NCBI RefSeq assembly: GCF_000719775.1
Contig: NZ_JOHR01000030.1
Span: 1-64,000 of the forward strand
Direction: 5' to 3'
DNA from: Streptomyces sp. NRRL F-5135
GTDB lineage: Bacteria; Actinomycetota; Actinomycetes; Streptomycetales; Streptomycetaceae
Length of the DNA: 64,000 bases
This document shows positions 46,764 to 55,136 of this stretch, in pieces. The notes under the pieces are model-generated. The model saw only the letters and a program-made list of their open reading frames with translations. It was not told the origin of the DNA and searched no databases. How positions within the stretch are numbered: position 1 is the first letter of the stretch; the number at the start of each line of letters is the position of its first letter. The position numbers and the translations under genes are program-made.

Positions 46764-47693
46764 TCACACGCCCGCCGCGCGCGCCGCCGTGTACACCTCG
46801 GCCGCCACGTCGATCAGTTCGGCCGCGTCCCGGGTCGTGGTCTGGACGTCCAGCAGGAATCCGGGGACGCCGGACTCCGTGTGCGCCACCAGGTCCTCGA
46901 CGATCTGGGCCACGCTGCCCTGGAAGGGCTGCCGGCCGTCACCCTCGTACGGCTTCGCGCTGTACCGCGCGTTGACGCGGACACAGGCGTCGAGCGGCCT
47001 CGTCCTGCCCCGCTCCTCGGCCAGTTCGCGCAGGTGCCGCCACTCCCGGGTCAGCTCCCGCGCCCCCATGGCCACCGGCATCCAGCCGTCCGCCCGGTCC
47101 ACCAGCCGGCGCTTGGCGCGCGGGCCGGCGGCGGCGAGGAAGACCGGGATGGGCCGGGCCGGCTTGGGGCCCACCTCGGACGGGGCGATGGTGGTCAGCT
47201 CGCCCGTGTACGCGACCGGGTCCGGCCCCCACACGGCCGCGCACACGTCCAGCAGTTCGTCCAGCACCGCGCCGCGCTTGTCGAACGGGGCGACGGAGGC
47301 GGCGGCGTACTCGTCGTGCGACCAGCCCGTGCCGAAACCGGCGACCACCCGGCCGCCGCTCGCCGCGTCCAGCGAGGCGAGCGTCCGGGCCAGTTGGAAC
47401 GGGACGTGCAACGGTGCGACCAGGACGCTGGTGCCGAGCCGGGCCCGTTCGGTGGCCGCCGCGGCCAGCGTCAGGGTGACCAGCGGGTCGGCCACACCGC
47501 GGTACGTGTCGGGCCACGGGACGCCCGGCACGCCGAACAGGCCCTGGGTGGCGGGTACGGGGAAGAGGACGCGCTCGAAGACCCACAGACTCTCGTAACC
47601 GATCTCTTCCGCGGCGCGCGCCACGGCGGCCACGTCGCGGCCGAGGACGTGGTGCTTCAGCTGCGGAAGACCGAGACCGAGTGTGACCGGCAT
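46764..47693 (-). CDS. LLM-class F420-dependent oxidoreductase
   Basis: This 309-residue luciferase-like barrel protein starts MPVTLGLGLPQLKHHVLGRDVAAVARAAEEIGYESLWVFERVLFP. It has the family blocks DPLVTLTLAAAATERARLGTSVLVAPLHVPFQLARTLASLDAASGGRVVAGFGTGWSHDEY (typical of F420-using subgroups) and ARPIPVFLAAAGPRAKRRLVDRADGW. The ATG at 47693 has AAAGGAG 8 nt upstream. Cofactor F420 use is the usual reading for Streptomyces LLM proteins but is not shown by sequence alone. The substrate is unknown. The gene is followed by a decayed HTH gene. Confidence 0.88.
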   Translation of the reverse strand: MPVTLGLGLPQLKHHVLGRDVAAVARAAEEIGYESLWVFERVLFPVPATQGLFGVPGVPWPDTYRGVADPLVTLTLAAAATERARLGTSVLVAPLHVPFQLARTLASLDAASGGRVVAGFGTGWSHDEYAAASVAPFDKRGAVLDELLDVCAAVWGPDPVAYTGELTTIAPSEVGPKPARPIPVFLAAAGPRAKRRLVDRADGWMPVAMGARELTREWRHLRELAEERGRTRPLDACVRVNARYSAKPYEGDGRQPFQGSVAQIVEDLVAHTESGVPGFLLDVQTTTRDAAELIDVAAEVYTAARAAGV

Positions 47694-48170
47694 CACGTGC
47701 ACTCCTTTGTGGCGGACGGATCGGGGAACCACCGTAAGCACAAAGCTAGTTGAGTCATCAACCTTTTGTGGTGCCGGTGGGGCGGGACCGGCTGGATCCG
47801 GCCGCTTCCGTCCTCGCCCGGCGAACGGCCAGGACGGTCGACCGAAGGGGCATGGGCCGGCGCCCGTACGACACATGGCCACCCGGCGGGCGGCCGATCG
47901 TAGGCATCGTCTGGGCTCCTCTCATGAGACCCATCTGCCCCCCTGTCACCCCTCCCCGCATCTCGGGGGAACCTCGGGGCGCCTGTGTCGTGCTGACGGG
48001 GCGCAGCCGGACCGAGGTCGGTGGGGGATTTTCGAGGCCCAGTGTTGACGGGGGCCCGCCGAGCGCCACACGCAATGCGTCGACTGACTCGGTTTGTCTC
48101 GATGAGGGTGTTCGGCTATTAATCACTTCGGCTCCGCGGCGTGCGGGCCATGGGAAAGCGGAGAGTGATC
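47694..48170 (+). other. Intergenic region before the nucleobase permease
   Basis: This 477-nt gap separates two divergent genes. It has no confident gene. I looked for a purine, guanidine or xanthine riboswitch ahead of the permease and saw no clear conserved core. A TTGACG at 48043-48048 could be a -35 element, but no matching -10 is convincing. Some frames read Arg/Pro/Gly stretches only. Role: probably promoters and leaders. Confidence 0.5.
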
Positions 48171-49556
48171 ATGGCGGGCGTCGGGTGGAAGCTGCACGGC
48201 GATGGCAAGCACCTGCGGCCGGGCGAGGTCGTCAGGCCCGATGAGCGTCTGTCCTGGGGGCGCACCATCGGCTTGGGTGCCCAGCACGTCGTTTCGATGA
48301 TCGGCGCGTGTTTCGTTGCCCCGATCCTTATGGGCTTGGATCCGAGCCTGGCGCTGATGGCGTCGGGGGTGGCGACGGCGCTGTTTCTGTTGCTGACCCG
48401 TGGCCGTATTCCCAGCTACCTGGGTTCATCGCTGTCCTTCGTGGGCGTGTCCGCAGTCATCGCGAGCCAGGGCGGGGATGCCGGCACCTTGACGGGCGCC
48501 CTGCTGGTGGTCGGCGCGTGTCTGGCCGGGTGCGGCATCGCCATCCATGTACTGGGCGCCCGGGTGATCCATGCGGTGCTGCCGCCCGCGGTGACCGGCG
48601 CGGTGGTCATGCTCATCGGTTTCAACCTGGCCCCCGTGACAGCTTCCACGTACTGGCCCCAGGACCAGTGGACCGCGCTGGCCACCATGTTGTTCACCGG
48701 TCTTGCCCTGGTGGTGCTGCGCGGCTTCTGGGCCCGCATCGCGATCTTCCTGGGCCTGGTCTTCGGGTACGGCCTGTCCTGGATCTTCGACAAAACCCTG
48801 GGCAAGATTCATTCGGCGGACGGGTCGGGCAAGATCACCGATCACTGGCGGATCGACTTCTCCGGGGTTTCCCATGCTGACTGGATCGGCGTGCCCACCT
48901 TCCACGCCCCGAACTTCTCCGCCTCGGCGATCCTGGTCGCCCTGCCCGTCCTGGTGGCGCTCATCGCCGAGAACGCGGGGCACGTCAAGGCGGTCGGTGA
49001 GATGACGGGGGATCCGCTGGATGACCAGATGGGCCGGGCCATTGCCGCGGACGGCGCGGCGACCATGCTGTCCACCGCGGTCGGGGGACCCGCGACGACC
49101 ACGTATGCGGAGAACATCGGTGTGATGGCCGCGACCCGCGTCTACTCCACCGCCGCGTACTGGGCCGCCGCGGGCTTCGCGCTGCTGTTCGGGCTATGCC
49201 CGAAGTTCGGCGCCGTCGTCGCGGCCATCCCCGGCGGGGTTCTCGGCGGGATCACGGTGATTCTCTACGGGATGATCGGGCTGCTCGGTGCGCAGATCTG
49301 GGTTCGCAACAAGGTCGACTTCTCCCAGCCCCTCAATCTGGTGCCCACCGCAGCCGGCGTCATCATCGGCATCGGCGGTGTCTCGTTGAAGTTCACCGAC
49401 AACTTCGAATTGTCCGGCATCGCGCTGGGCACCCTCATAGTCCTGACCGGCTACCACGCCCTGCGCTGGCTTTCGAAGGCCGCCGGAACCCAGCAACCTC
49501 CCCTCCTGGACGGCGGCACCACCGACTACGACAAGGGCGCCAGCAGCGCCCGATAA
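48171..49556 (+). CDS. Uracil-xanthine permease (NCS2 / SLC23 family)
   Basis: This 461-residue integral membrane protein has about 14 transmembrane helices in the UraA fold. It starts VGWKLHGDGKHLRPGEVVRPDERLSWGRTIGLGAQHVVSMIGACFVAPIL. Conserved segments are PSYLGSSLSFVGV (for NCS2 half helices), ALIAENAGHVKAVGEMTG and GGPATTTYAENIGVMAATRVYS, which carry the two Glu residues that bind the base and the proton in UraA. This supports H+-coupled uptake of uracil or a purine. The ATG at 48171 has CGGAGAG upstream. It lies outside the pyr operon; substrate cannot be set by sequence alone. Confidence 0.9.
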   Translation: MAGVGWKLHGDGKHLRPGEVVRPDERLSWGRTIGLGAQHVVSMIGACFVAPILMGLDPSLALMASGVATALFLLLTRGRIPSYLGSSLSFVGVSAVIASQGGDAGTLTGALLVVGACLAGCGIAIHVLGARVIHAVLPPAVTGAVVMLIGFNLAPVTASTYWPQDQWTALATMLFTGLALVVLRGFWARIAIFLGLVFGYGLSWIFDKTLGKIHSADGSGKITDHWRIDFSGVSHADWIGVPTFHAPNFSASAILVALPVLVALIAENAGHVKAVGEMTGDPLDDQMGRAIAADGAATMLSTAVGGPATTTYAENIGVMAATRVYSTAAYWAAAGFALLFGLCPKFGAVVAAIPGGVLGGITVILYGMIGLLGAQIWVRNKVDFSQPLNLVPTAAGVIIGIGGVSLKFTDNFELSGIALGTLIVLTGYHALRWLSKAAGTQQPPLLDGGTTDYDKGASSAR

Positions 49557-49583
49557 ACGTCCGGCTCCGGTGACCGCCAGGTC

Positions 49584-49766
49584 ATGCTCACCCCCCGCCC
49601 GGGCGGCCGGCTGCCGCTGGTGGAGCTGGACAGGCCGGTGTCCGTGCCGCGGGTGGCGGAGAACGACGGGGGAGTGCACCGGGTGCACGGCCGCGACTTC
49701 GTCCGCGAACGCGCCGACGGCCGTACGTACCGCGTGGGCATGGGCGGGAGACAGCACTGTGCGTGA
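49584..49766 (+). CDS. Small ORF of uncertain status upstream of the RibD_C-like reductase
   Basis: A 60-residue frame (MLTPRPGGRLPLVELDRPVSVPRVAENDG and on to GRTYRVGMGGRQHCA) overlaps the next gene by 8 nt. It reads smoothly but has no recognised family and no good ribosome binding site. It may be the C-terminal end of a decayed gene or chance. Confidence 0.25.
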   Translation: MLTPRPGGRLPLVELDRPVSVPRVAENDGGVHRVHGRDFVRERADGRTYRVGMGGRQHCA

Positions 49767-50337
49767 CCTGGTCTACACCGGTTTCATGTCGCTCGACGGC
49801 GTCGTGGACTCGCCCGGCGGCGGGGCGGGGGAGGAGCACCGCAGCGGCGGCTGGGTGGTCAGGGACCTCGAGTTCGTCCCGGAAGCCTGGTCGCTGAAGG
49901 GCGAGGAGCTCGCCGACACGACGGCGCTGATGTTCGGCCGCCGCAGCTACGAGGCGTTCGCGCCGGTCTGGCCCGGCTCGGAGGACCACGCCGACTACAA
50001 GGAGCTGCCCAAGTATGTGGTGTCGACCACGCTGTCCGACGACGCCCTCGTCGACGGCTGGGGGCCGACGGCCATCCTGCGCTCGACCGAGGACGTCGCC
50101 GCGCTCAAGGAGGGCGAGGGCGGCGCGATCTTCATCCACGGGAGCGCGGAGCTGGCCCGGCGGCTGTTGGACGCGGGCCTGATCGACCGGTACAACCTGC
50201 TCGTCTTCCCCGTGCTGCTCGGTGCCGGGAAGAGCGTGTTCGGCCGGGCCGACCGGGACAAGCAGATGCTGATACTGCGGGAGTCGGAGAGCTACTCGAA
50301 CGGGATCCTGAAGCTGGTCTACGACGTCAAGCGCTGA
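49759..50337 (+). CDS. RibD C-terminal / dihydrofolate reductase-like oxidoreductase
   Basis: The 192-residue protein has the DHFR-like RibD_C fold: LVYTGFMSLDGVVDSP (the substrate and NADPH start), LMFGRRSYEAFAPVW, PKYVVSTTLSD and GAIFIHGSAELARRLLDAGLIDRYNLLVFPVLLGAGKSVF. Such stand-alone proteins are common in actinobacteria and reduce unknown substrates with NADPH. The GTG at 49759 has GGGAG 9 nt upstream. Its stop lies 19 nt into the end of the convergent AraC gene, so the two ends overlap tail to tail. Confidence 0.88.
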   Translation: MRDLVYTGFMSLDGVVDSPGGGAGEEHRSGGWVVRDLEFVPEAWSLKGEELADTTALMFGRRSYEAFAPVWPGSEDHADYKELPKYVVSTTLSDDALVDGWGPTAILRSTEDVAALKEGEGGAIFIHGSAELARRLLDAGLIDRYNLLVFPVLLGAGKSVFGRADRDKQMLILRESESYSNGILKLVYDVKR

Positions 50338-51029
50338 TCCAGGCCGAGGGCGATCGCGCCGCCGGCGCCCTCGCGCAGTTGCCTGGCGGTGCGTCCGACG
50401 TAGGAGCGCAGCGCCCGGGCCAGGTGCGGCTCGTCGAAGTATGCGAGCTTGGCGACGACGTCGCCGACCGGGTCGCCGGCCGCCAGCAGCTCCGCCGCCG
50501 TGCGGGCCCGCTCGATCTGCCGGACGGCGCCCCGCGTCAGCCCGGTCGCGGCGCGGAACCGGCGTTCGACCGTGCGCCCCGAGACGGCCGGGCGGTGACC
50601 CCGCAGCACCTCGGTGACGAGCGGGTCACGGAGCACAATTCCGGCCCGGACGAGACGCTCGACCAGGGCCTCGGCGTCGTCGGGGCCGGGCGTTTCCCAG
50701 CGCGCGCCGTCCAGCCGGAACGTCCGGCGCGTGGTGTCGGGGAGCTCGACGCCGCCGTCGACCAGCGCCGGCATGGGCAGAGCCCGCAACGAGGTGCCCA
50801 CGGCGAACTCGATTCCCGTGAAGGTCGCGCCCTCCGGCACCGGCGCCGTGCCGGTCCGCGTCTCGGGGCCGGTGACGCCCGCGTACGCACGGTCGTCCTG
50901 CTCCCAGAACACCAGGCCCCAGCGCACCGCTGCGACGGACGTCATCGCCGTGACCTTCTCGCTCGTGCAGGTCCACACGGTGTCGACCCACGGCACGTCG
51001 GACCGGCGCGTCTCGAAGCGCAGTTCCAC
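50319..51029 (-). CDS. AraC-family transcriptional regulator
   Basis: The 236-residue protein has an AraC-type HTH near the C terminus (VERRFRAATGLTRGAVRQIERARTAAELLAAGDPVGDVVAKLAYFDEPHLARALRSYVGRTARQLRE), with the two helices and the FDEPHLARALRSYVG signature. The N-terminal part (VELRFETRRSDVPWVDTVWTCTSEKVTAMTSVAAVRWGLVFW) may be a cupin-like sensor. The GTG at 51029 is the best conserved start; a longer frame upstream lacks support. It converges with the RibD_C-like reductase, overlapping it by 19 nt. Target unknown. Confidence 0.85.
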   Translation of the reverse strand: MELRFETRRSDVPWVDTVWTCTSEKVTAMTSVAAVRWGLVFWEQDDRAYAGVTGPETRTGTAPVPEGATFTGIEFAVGTSLRALPMPALVDGGVELPDTTRRTFRLDGARWETPGPDDAEALVERLVRAGIVLRDPLVTEVLRGHRPAVSGRTVERRFRAATGLTRGAVRQIERARTAAELLAAGDPVGDVVAKLAYFDEPHLARALRSYVGRTARQLREGAGGAIALGLDQRLTS

Positions 51030-51224
51030 GGGCGAAGGATACGCCGCGTCAGGCAGCCGCGTTGTGCGTCGGGGTGATGAGGTGAGCACGCAGGCCTCGA
51101 GCTGTAACAGGTCTGGCCGGCATGGTTCCACCGTAGAGAAACCCCCCGCCGCGCACCCGCGCTCCTCCAGCCCCGCTGCGGAGCTGTGGGCTTGGTCAAA
51201 CTCACATGGCAAACGGGCAAGATC

Positions 51225-51261
51225 ACCCGTCAGAGGTCACAAACGCCGGCTCCTGACGGGT
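51225..51261. terminator. Hairpin downstream of the permease gene
   Basis: ACCCGTCAG (51225-51233) pairs with CTGACGGGT (51253-51261) around 19 nt. It lies 66 nt past the permease stop (minus strand), so it may be its terminator. The rest of the 297-nt gap 51030-51326 shows no gene. Confidence 0.55.
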
Positions 51262-51326
51262 AACTTGGCGGCAAGGGAGTTTGACGACCGGCTGATTTCT
51301 GCCACTTGTTCTTGAGCGGGGACTCT

Positions 51327-52499
51327 TCAGTGGCGGGAACGGTTCGGCTTGCCGGGGTCATGGTCGGAGCCGGGTGAACCGCCCATCATGCCCAGCATGT
51401 CTCTGCCGCCGGTACGCACGAACCGGGCGACCAGGATGGCGGCCATCAGGAGAAAGGCGATGTTGAGCCAGGTGGTGTAGTTCCAGCTCACCCCACTGTC
51501 CGGGACGGTGGCCTGGGCGCGGTCGGGGACCAGGCCGAGGCTGCCGAAGACGAACTCGACGACGTATCCGGCCAGGACCATGGCGGTATAGAAGGTGCCG
51601 AGCACGAAGAGGGCCATGCGGACGCCGTAGTACTTCCGGTAGATGTTCAGGATCGGCAGGATCAGCAGGTCGGCGAAGAGGAACGCCACGACCCCGCCGA
51701 AGCTGATACCGCCCTTCCACAGCACGACGGCCAGCGGCACGTTGCCCACGGAGCACACGAACGAAGCGATCGCCACCAGCGGCCCGATGAGCGGTCCCCA
51801 CAGCTTGGACGCGAGCGGGTGGCCGTCAAAGAAGAAGGCACGCCAGAAGGTGTCGGGGACCCAGGCGGCGATGGCGCCGGCGATCAGCAGGCCGGCAGCG
51901 AGGTCGCGCAGGATCGCGGCCCATTCCATGACGAAGACGTGGGAGACCGAGGTGAAGCCGTCGCGGGAGATCAGCCGGCGGGTGAAGGGGCCCTGGCGCT
52001 GCACGGACATGTCCATCGTGGCGTGTCCCTCCATGGAGCCGGCCACCCCACGTTCGGCCTGTTCGCGGGCGCTGCGGAGCAGCTGGCCGCGCAGGAAGAG
52101 GCGGAACAGCACCGCCAGAGCGGTGATCATGACGGCGCCTCCGGCGAACTCGGCCGCGGCGAACTGCCAGCCCATGAGCAGGGCGAGGATCACGCCGAGT
52201 TCGACGACGAGGTTGGTGGAGGCGATCTCGAAGGTCATCGCCGCGGTGAAGTCCGCGCCCTTGCGGAACAGGGATCGGGCCAGGGCGACCGCAGCGTAGG
52301 AGCAGGACGAGGAGGCGATGCCCAGCCCGGTCGCGGTGGCCAGGGTGCGGGGGCGGTCGTCACCCAGCAGGGAGACGACAGTGGCCTTGCGCACCACGGC
52401 CTGGACCACGGCGGACAGGGTGAAGCCCAGGATCAGGGCCCACGTGATCTCCCATGCCATGGAACCGGTGACCGACAAGGCGTGCCAGATCGCATGCAT
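51327..52499 (-). CDS. ArsP/YraQ-like permease (DUF318 family)
   Basis: The 390-residue membrane protein has about ten transmembrane helices and the DUF318 blocks SSSCSYAAVALARSLFRKGADFTAAMTF and SFVCSVGNVPLAVVLWKGGISFGGVVAFLFADLLILPIL. The family includes ArsP, an exporter of organoarsenicals; the metal link here is inference. The middle (RQGPFTRRLISRDGF) is cytoplasmic and basic, and the tail is Gly/Met-rich (DMLGMMGGSPGSDHD). No arsR or arsenate reductase gene lies beside it. The ATG at 52499 gives MHAIWHALSVTGSMAWEITWALILGFTLSAVVQ, a natural first helix. Confidence 0.85.
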   Translation of the reverse strand: MHAIWHALSVTGSMAWEITWALILGFTLSAVVQAVVRKATVVSLLGDDRPRTLATATGLGIASSSCSYAAVALARSLFRKGADFTAAMTFEIASTNLVVELGVILALLMGWQFAAAEFAGGAVMITALAVLFRLFLRGQLLRSAREQAERGVAGSMEGHATMDMSVQRQGPFTRRLISRDGFTSVSHVFVMEWAAILRDLAAGLLIAGAIAAWVPDTFWRAFFFDGHPLASKLWGPLIGPLVAIASFVCSVGNVPLAVVLWKGGISFGGVVAFLFADLLILPILNIYRKYYGVRMALFVLGTFYTAMVLAGYVVEFVFGSLGLVPDRAQATVPDSGVSWNYTTWLNIAFLLMAAILVARFVRTGGRDMLGMMGGSPGSDHDPGKPNRSRH

Positions 52500-52744
52500 A
52501 CGCGTCCTCCCTGCTCCGACTGAGGAGGAATCCGCCCAGCTTGGCCGGTCACACTCGTATCGCAGGCGGTCAAGATCATTGCCAGAGGTCAGTGTGCAAC
52601 CCCGCCGCCCGTCACCGATGAAGCCACACCGCCCCTCTTACGAGGGAGCCCCACGCCACTGGATCCCCACCACGCCACCGCCTGGCTGACGGACGGGAGG
52701 CCCGCGGACATCACCTTCGCGCCCTACCGGATTCCCGACGAGGA

Positions 52745-52787
52745 CCGGGATGAGGTTCCCCCGCTGTACGGGGGAACCTCATCCCGG
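52745..52787. terminator. Terminator hairpin at the end of the SDR gene
   Basis: A 19-bp perfect stem has left arm 52745-52763 (starting CCGGGATGAGGTTC) and right arm 52769-52787 with a 5-nt loop CTGTA. It lies just past the SDR stop on the minus strand and is a good terminator. The gap 52500-52744 has no gene; a short frame with DPHHATAWLTDGRPADITFAPYRIP (52660-52740, plus strand) may be a degraded fragment. Confidence 0.8.
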
Positions 52788-52789
52788 GG

Positions 52790-53530
52790 TCACCAGGGAA
52801 TGACACCGTCGTCGTTGAAGAACGAGCCGGTCGGGCCGCCGTCAGGCAGCGTGGCGAGCCGAATCGCTGTGGCCGCGCCCTGCTCGGGAGTGCGGGACCC
52901 GTAGAAGCCGTTGAAGTCGGTCGCGACCAGGCCCGGGCAAGCGGCATTGATCAGGATGTTCGTGCCGGCGAACTGCCGAGCGTAATGCACGGTGACGGCG
53001 TTGAGGAACGACTTCGTCGGCGAGTAGGCCGCCATGATCGGGCCGACATCGATGTCGGGGTCCGCCTGCCAGGTCAGGGAGCCGACGGAACTGGAGGCGT
53101 TGACGACGCGCGGTGATGTCGAGCGCCGCAGCAGCGGCAGCATGGCGTTGGTCACCCGGATGACACCGATGACGTTGGTCTCCACCACCGTACGGACCAC
53201 GTCGAGGTCGAGCATGGTCGGGTCCTGCCCCCACCCCGGCCCCGTCGGAGGTCCTGAGATGCCGGCGTTGTTGACCAGGGCGTCCAGGCGCCCGGCCTGC
53301 CGTTCGATCAATTCCGCGGCATCGGTGACGCTCTGGTCGCTGGTCACGTCCAGCGGCACCCCGAACGCGTCCACCCCGGCGCCGCGCAGCTTCTGGGCGG
53401 CGGCCTCGCGCCGGTCCTCATCGCGGGCTCCTACGCCCACGCGGTACCCGAGTGCGCCAAGCCCAGCCGCGATTTCGTACCCGATTCCCTTGTTCGCGCC
53501 GGTCACCAGCGCGATCCTCGTTTCGCTCAT
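52790..53530 (-). CDS. SDR-family NAD(P)-dependent oxidoreductase
   Basis: This 246-residue short-chain dehydrogenase has TGANKGIGYEIAAGLGALGYRVGVGARD (cofactor loop), the Asp before LDVTSDQSVTDAAELI, NNAGISGPPTG (structural Asn-Ala-Gly), ASSSVGS (catalytic Ser) and AAYSPTKSFLN (Tyr-x3-Lys). It resembles SDRs that reduce quinones or carbonyls, as in the carbonyl-reductase-like group. The ATG at 53530 gives MSETRIALVTGANKG. It is divergent from the LysR gene 93 nt away; a T-N11-A site lies between them, which suggests LysR control. Confidence 0.93.
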   Translation of the reverse strand: MSETRIALVTGANKGIGYEIAAGLGALGYRVGVGARDEDRREAAAQKLRGAGVDAFGVPLDVTSDQSVTDAAELIERQAGRLDALVNNAGISGPPTGPGWGQDPTMLDLDVVRTVVETNVIGVIRVTNAMLPLLRRSTSPRVVNASSSVGSLTWQADPDIDVGPIMAAYSPTKSFLNAVTVHYARQFAGTNILINAACPGLVATDFNGFYGSRTPEQGAATAIRLATLPDGGPTGSFFNDDGVIPW

Positions 53531-53588
53531 GCCGTTGATACTCGCTCGCGGACGAGCGGCGCATCCAACACCAATACGGTGCCCTGTC

Positions 53589-53603
53589 ATACCTGGTGGG
53601 TAT
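53589..53603. promoter_or_regulatory. LysR-type T-N11-A operator candidate
   Basis: ATACC-TGGT-GGGTAT at 53589-53603 is an inverted repeat with T at 53590 and A at 53602, that is a T-N11-A motif as used by LysR regulators. It lies between the SDR and LysR genes and 20 nt before the LysR GTG, fitting autoregulation and activation of the SDR gene. Confidence 0.6.
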
Positions 53604-53623
53604 CACTGACGTAGGCTGCGGCC

Positions 53624-54487
53624 GTGGACACCTTGGAGACTCGCGAGCTGAAATACTTCATGGCCGTTGCCGAGGAACTGCACTTCGGCCGCGCCGCCGA
53701 GCGCCTCGGCATGGCCCAGCCGCCGCTGTCCCGGGCGATCCAGCAGCTTGAGCGGCGCCTCGATGTCTGCCTGCTGGAACGCAACCGCCGCGGCGTCTCC
53801 CTGACCGGCGCCGGAGAGGTGCTGCTGCGCGAGGGCCGCGCAGCCCTCGACGCGACCACCGCTGCCGTTCGCCGCACCCGTCGCGCCGGTGGCACCGACA
53901 GTGCGGGCGGCCACCGCAACCGCCTGGTGCTGGCGGTGAAGGCGGCAGCCTCTCACGAGCTGCTACAGAAGCTCCTCGACGCCTACGCGGTCGAGCCCGA
54001 TGCCGCCGAGATCGAGGTGCTACCGGGCGGCACGTGCGAGCAGGAAGAAATGCTGCGCGACGGCCGCGCCGATGTGGCGCTCATGCACTCGCCGTACGAC
54101 TCCCTCGCCGGGTTCGACAGCGAGGAACTGCTGACCGAGGGACAGATCGCCATCCTGCCCGCCGGGCACCCCCTCGCCGCGCACAAGACTTTGTCCCTGG
54201 CCGACATCAGCGACATCCCCGACCTTCCGCTTGCCCGCTGGCCCCGCCACGGCACGTACCCACCCGGCCCAGGACCCGAGATCCACGACCAGACGCAACT
54301 GGCTCAACTGATCGCCCTCGGACGCACCATGGCCGTCTTCCCGGACTCCGCTCGCGCCTGGCTGTGGGCCGAGCACACCGCCGTCCCCCTGACCGACGCA
54401 CACCCCATCGTCACCCACATCGCCTGGCCCCCGCACAGCCGCTCCCTGGCCCTCGCCGGGCTGATCCGCACGGCCGCACAGCTATGA
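53624..54487 (+). CDS. LysR-family transcriptional regulator
   Basis: The 287-residue protein has the LysR winged HTH (LETRELKYFMAVAEELHFGRAAERLGMAQPPLSRAIQQLERRLDVCLLERNRRGVSLTGAGEVLLREGRAAL) and a periplasmic-binding-like effector domain (RNRLVLAVKAAASHELLQKLLDAY, MLRDGRADVALMHSPYDSL, PAGHPLAAHKTLSLADISDIPDLPLARWP). The GTG at 53624 begins the conserved HTH. It faces away from the SDR gene across 93 nt with a T-N11-A site, the usual layout of a LysR regulator and its target. The inducer is unknown. Confidence 0.93.
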   Translation: MDTLETRELKYFMAVAEELHFGRAAERLGMAQPPLSRAIQQLERRLDVCLLERNRRGVSLTGAGEVLLREGRAALDATTAAVRRTRRAGGTDSAGGHRNRLVLAVKAAASHELLQKLLDAYAVEPDAAEIEVLPGGTCEQEEMLRDGRADVALMHSPYDSLAGFDSEELLTEGQIAILPAGHPLAAHKTLSLADISDIPDLPLARWPRHGTYPPGPGPEIHDQTQLAQLIALGRTMAVFPDSARAWLWAEHTAVPLTDAHPIVTHIAWPPHSRSLALAGLIRTAAQL

Positions 54488-54661
54488 CCCTCTCCTGCCT
54501 TCCCTCTCCGCCATCCCCCTGATGTCACACTGCCGCCGACCCCCGCACCCCACCGCCGCCCGTCCACGGACACCGGACCAGAGCCCGCGCCAGACCGCGT
54601 AGGGCACCATCGCGGCTTCCCACATCGCCCGGTACGGCGAGCACTCCGCGCAGTGCCTGCT

Positions 54662-54830
54662 CACCCAGGCGTTCGTCGCGACCGCGACGTGCGCGAGGCC
54701 CTCGGCCAGTTGCTGCGTCTGACCGTGGCCGCTCCCGGTTCGGCGGCCGGGAAGTGGCCGGACGGCAACACCGGCCGCACCCGGGCCGGGCTCACCACCT
54801 CCATGCCGGTCCCCGACGACCTCGCCAGTT
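54662..54830 (+). pseudogene. Remnant of a DUF3703 gene
   Basis: Within the 649-nt gap 54488-55136 the plus-strand frame DRDVREALGQLLRLTVAAPGSA and GKWPDGNTGRTRAGL through SMPVPDDLAS closely matches the C-terminal half of DUF3703 proteins (LGQLxRLxxAxPGSxTGRxPxGNTGRA and xMPVPDDL). The N-terminal half is not in frame: an upstream piece reads HIARYGEHSAQCLLTQ in another frame. The gene is thus probably frameshifted or truncated. DUF3703 genes often sit near metal-resistance operons; the neighbour at 54488 is LysR. The rest of the gap shows nothing recognisable. Confidence 0.5.
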
Positions 54831-55136
54831 GTATGCCCCCTGCGCAGAGGGGCTCCTCGTCGACTGTGGTTACCACCGTGAGCTGAACTTCTCGATCACT
54901 GTGTGGCCGGATGTCCTTCCCTGGGGCGGCGTGCTGACGGTACGCCGTGCGACCTTGCGGTGCCCTGGTAGCCGGCAGCCGTGTGCGGATGCGATGTGGC
55001 TACTGCCCCGGACAGCGCTGATCGCCTCACCGATGCCCGCACGCTGTTCGACGCCGTACACCGTGTCCGGTCCGCGCAGCCTGCTCACGCCTCCGGGCGG
55101 CGATGTCACCAGGGTGAGCGGATGAGGGACGCCGGC

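Noticed and set aside
47694..48170. Purine or guanidine riboswitch ahead of the uracil-xanthine permease
   Set aside because: No conserved core could be recognised, so only an ordinary leader is proposed.
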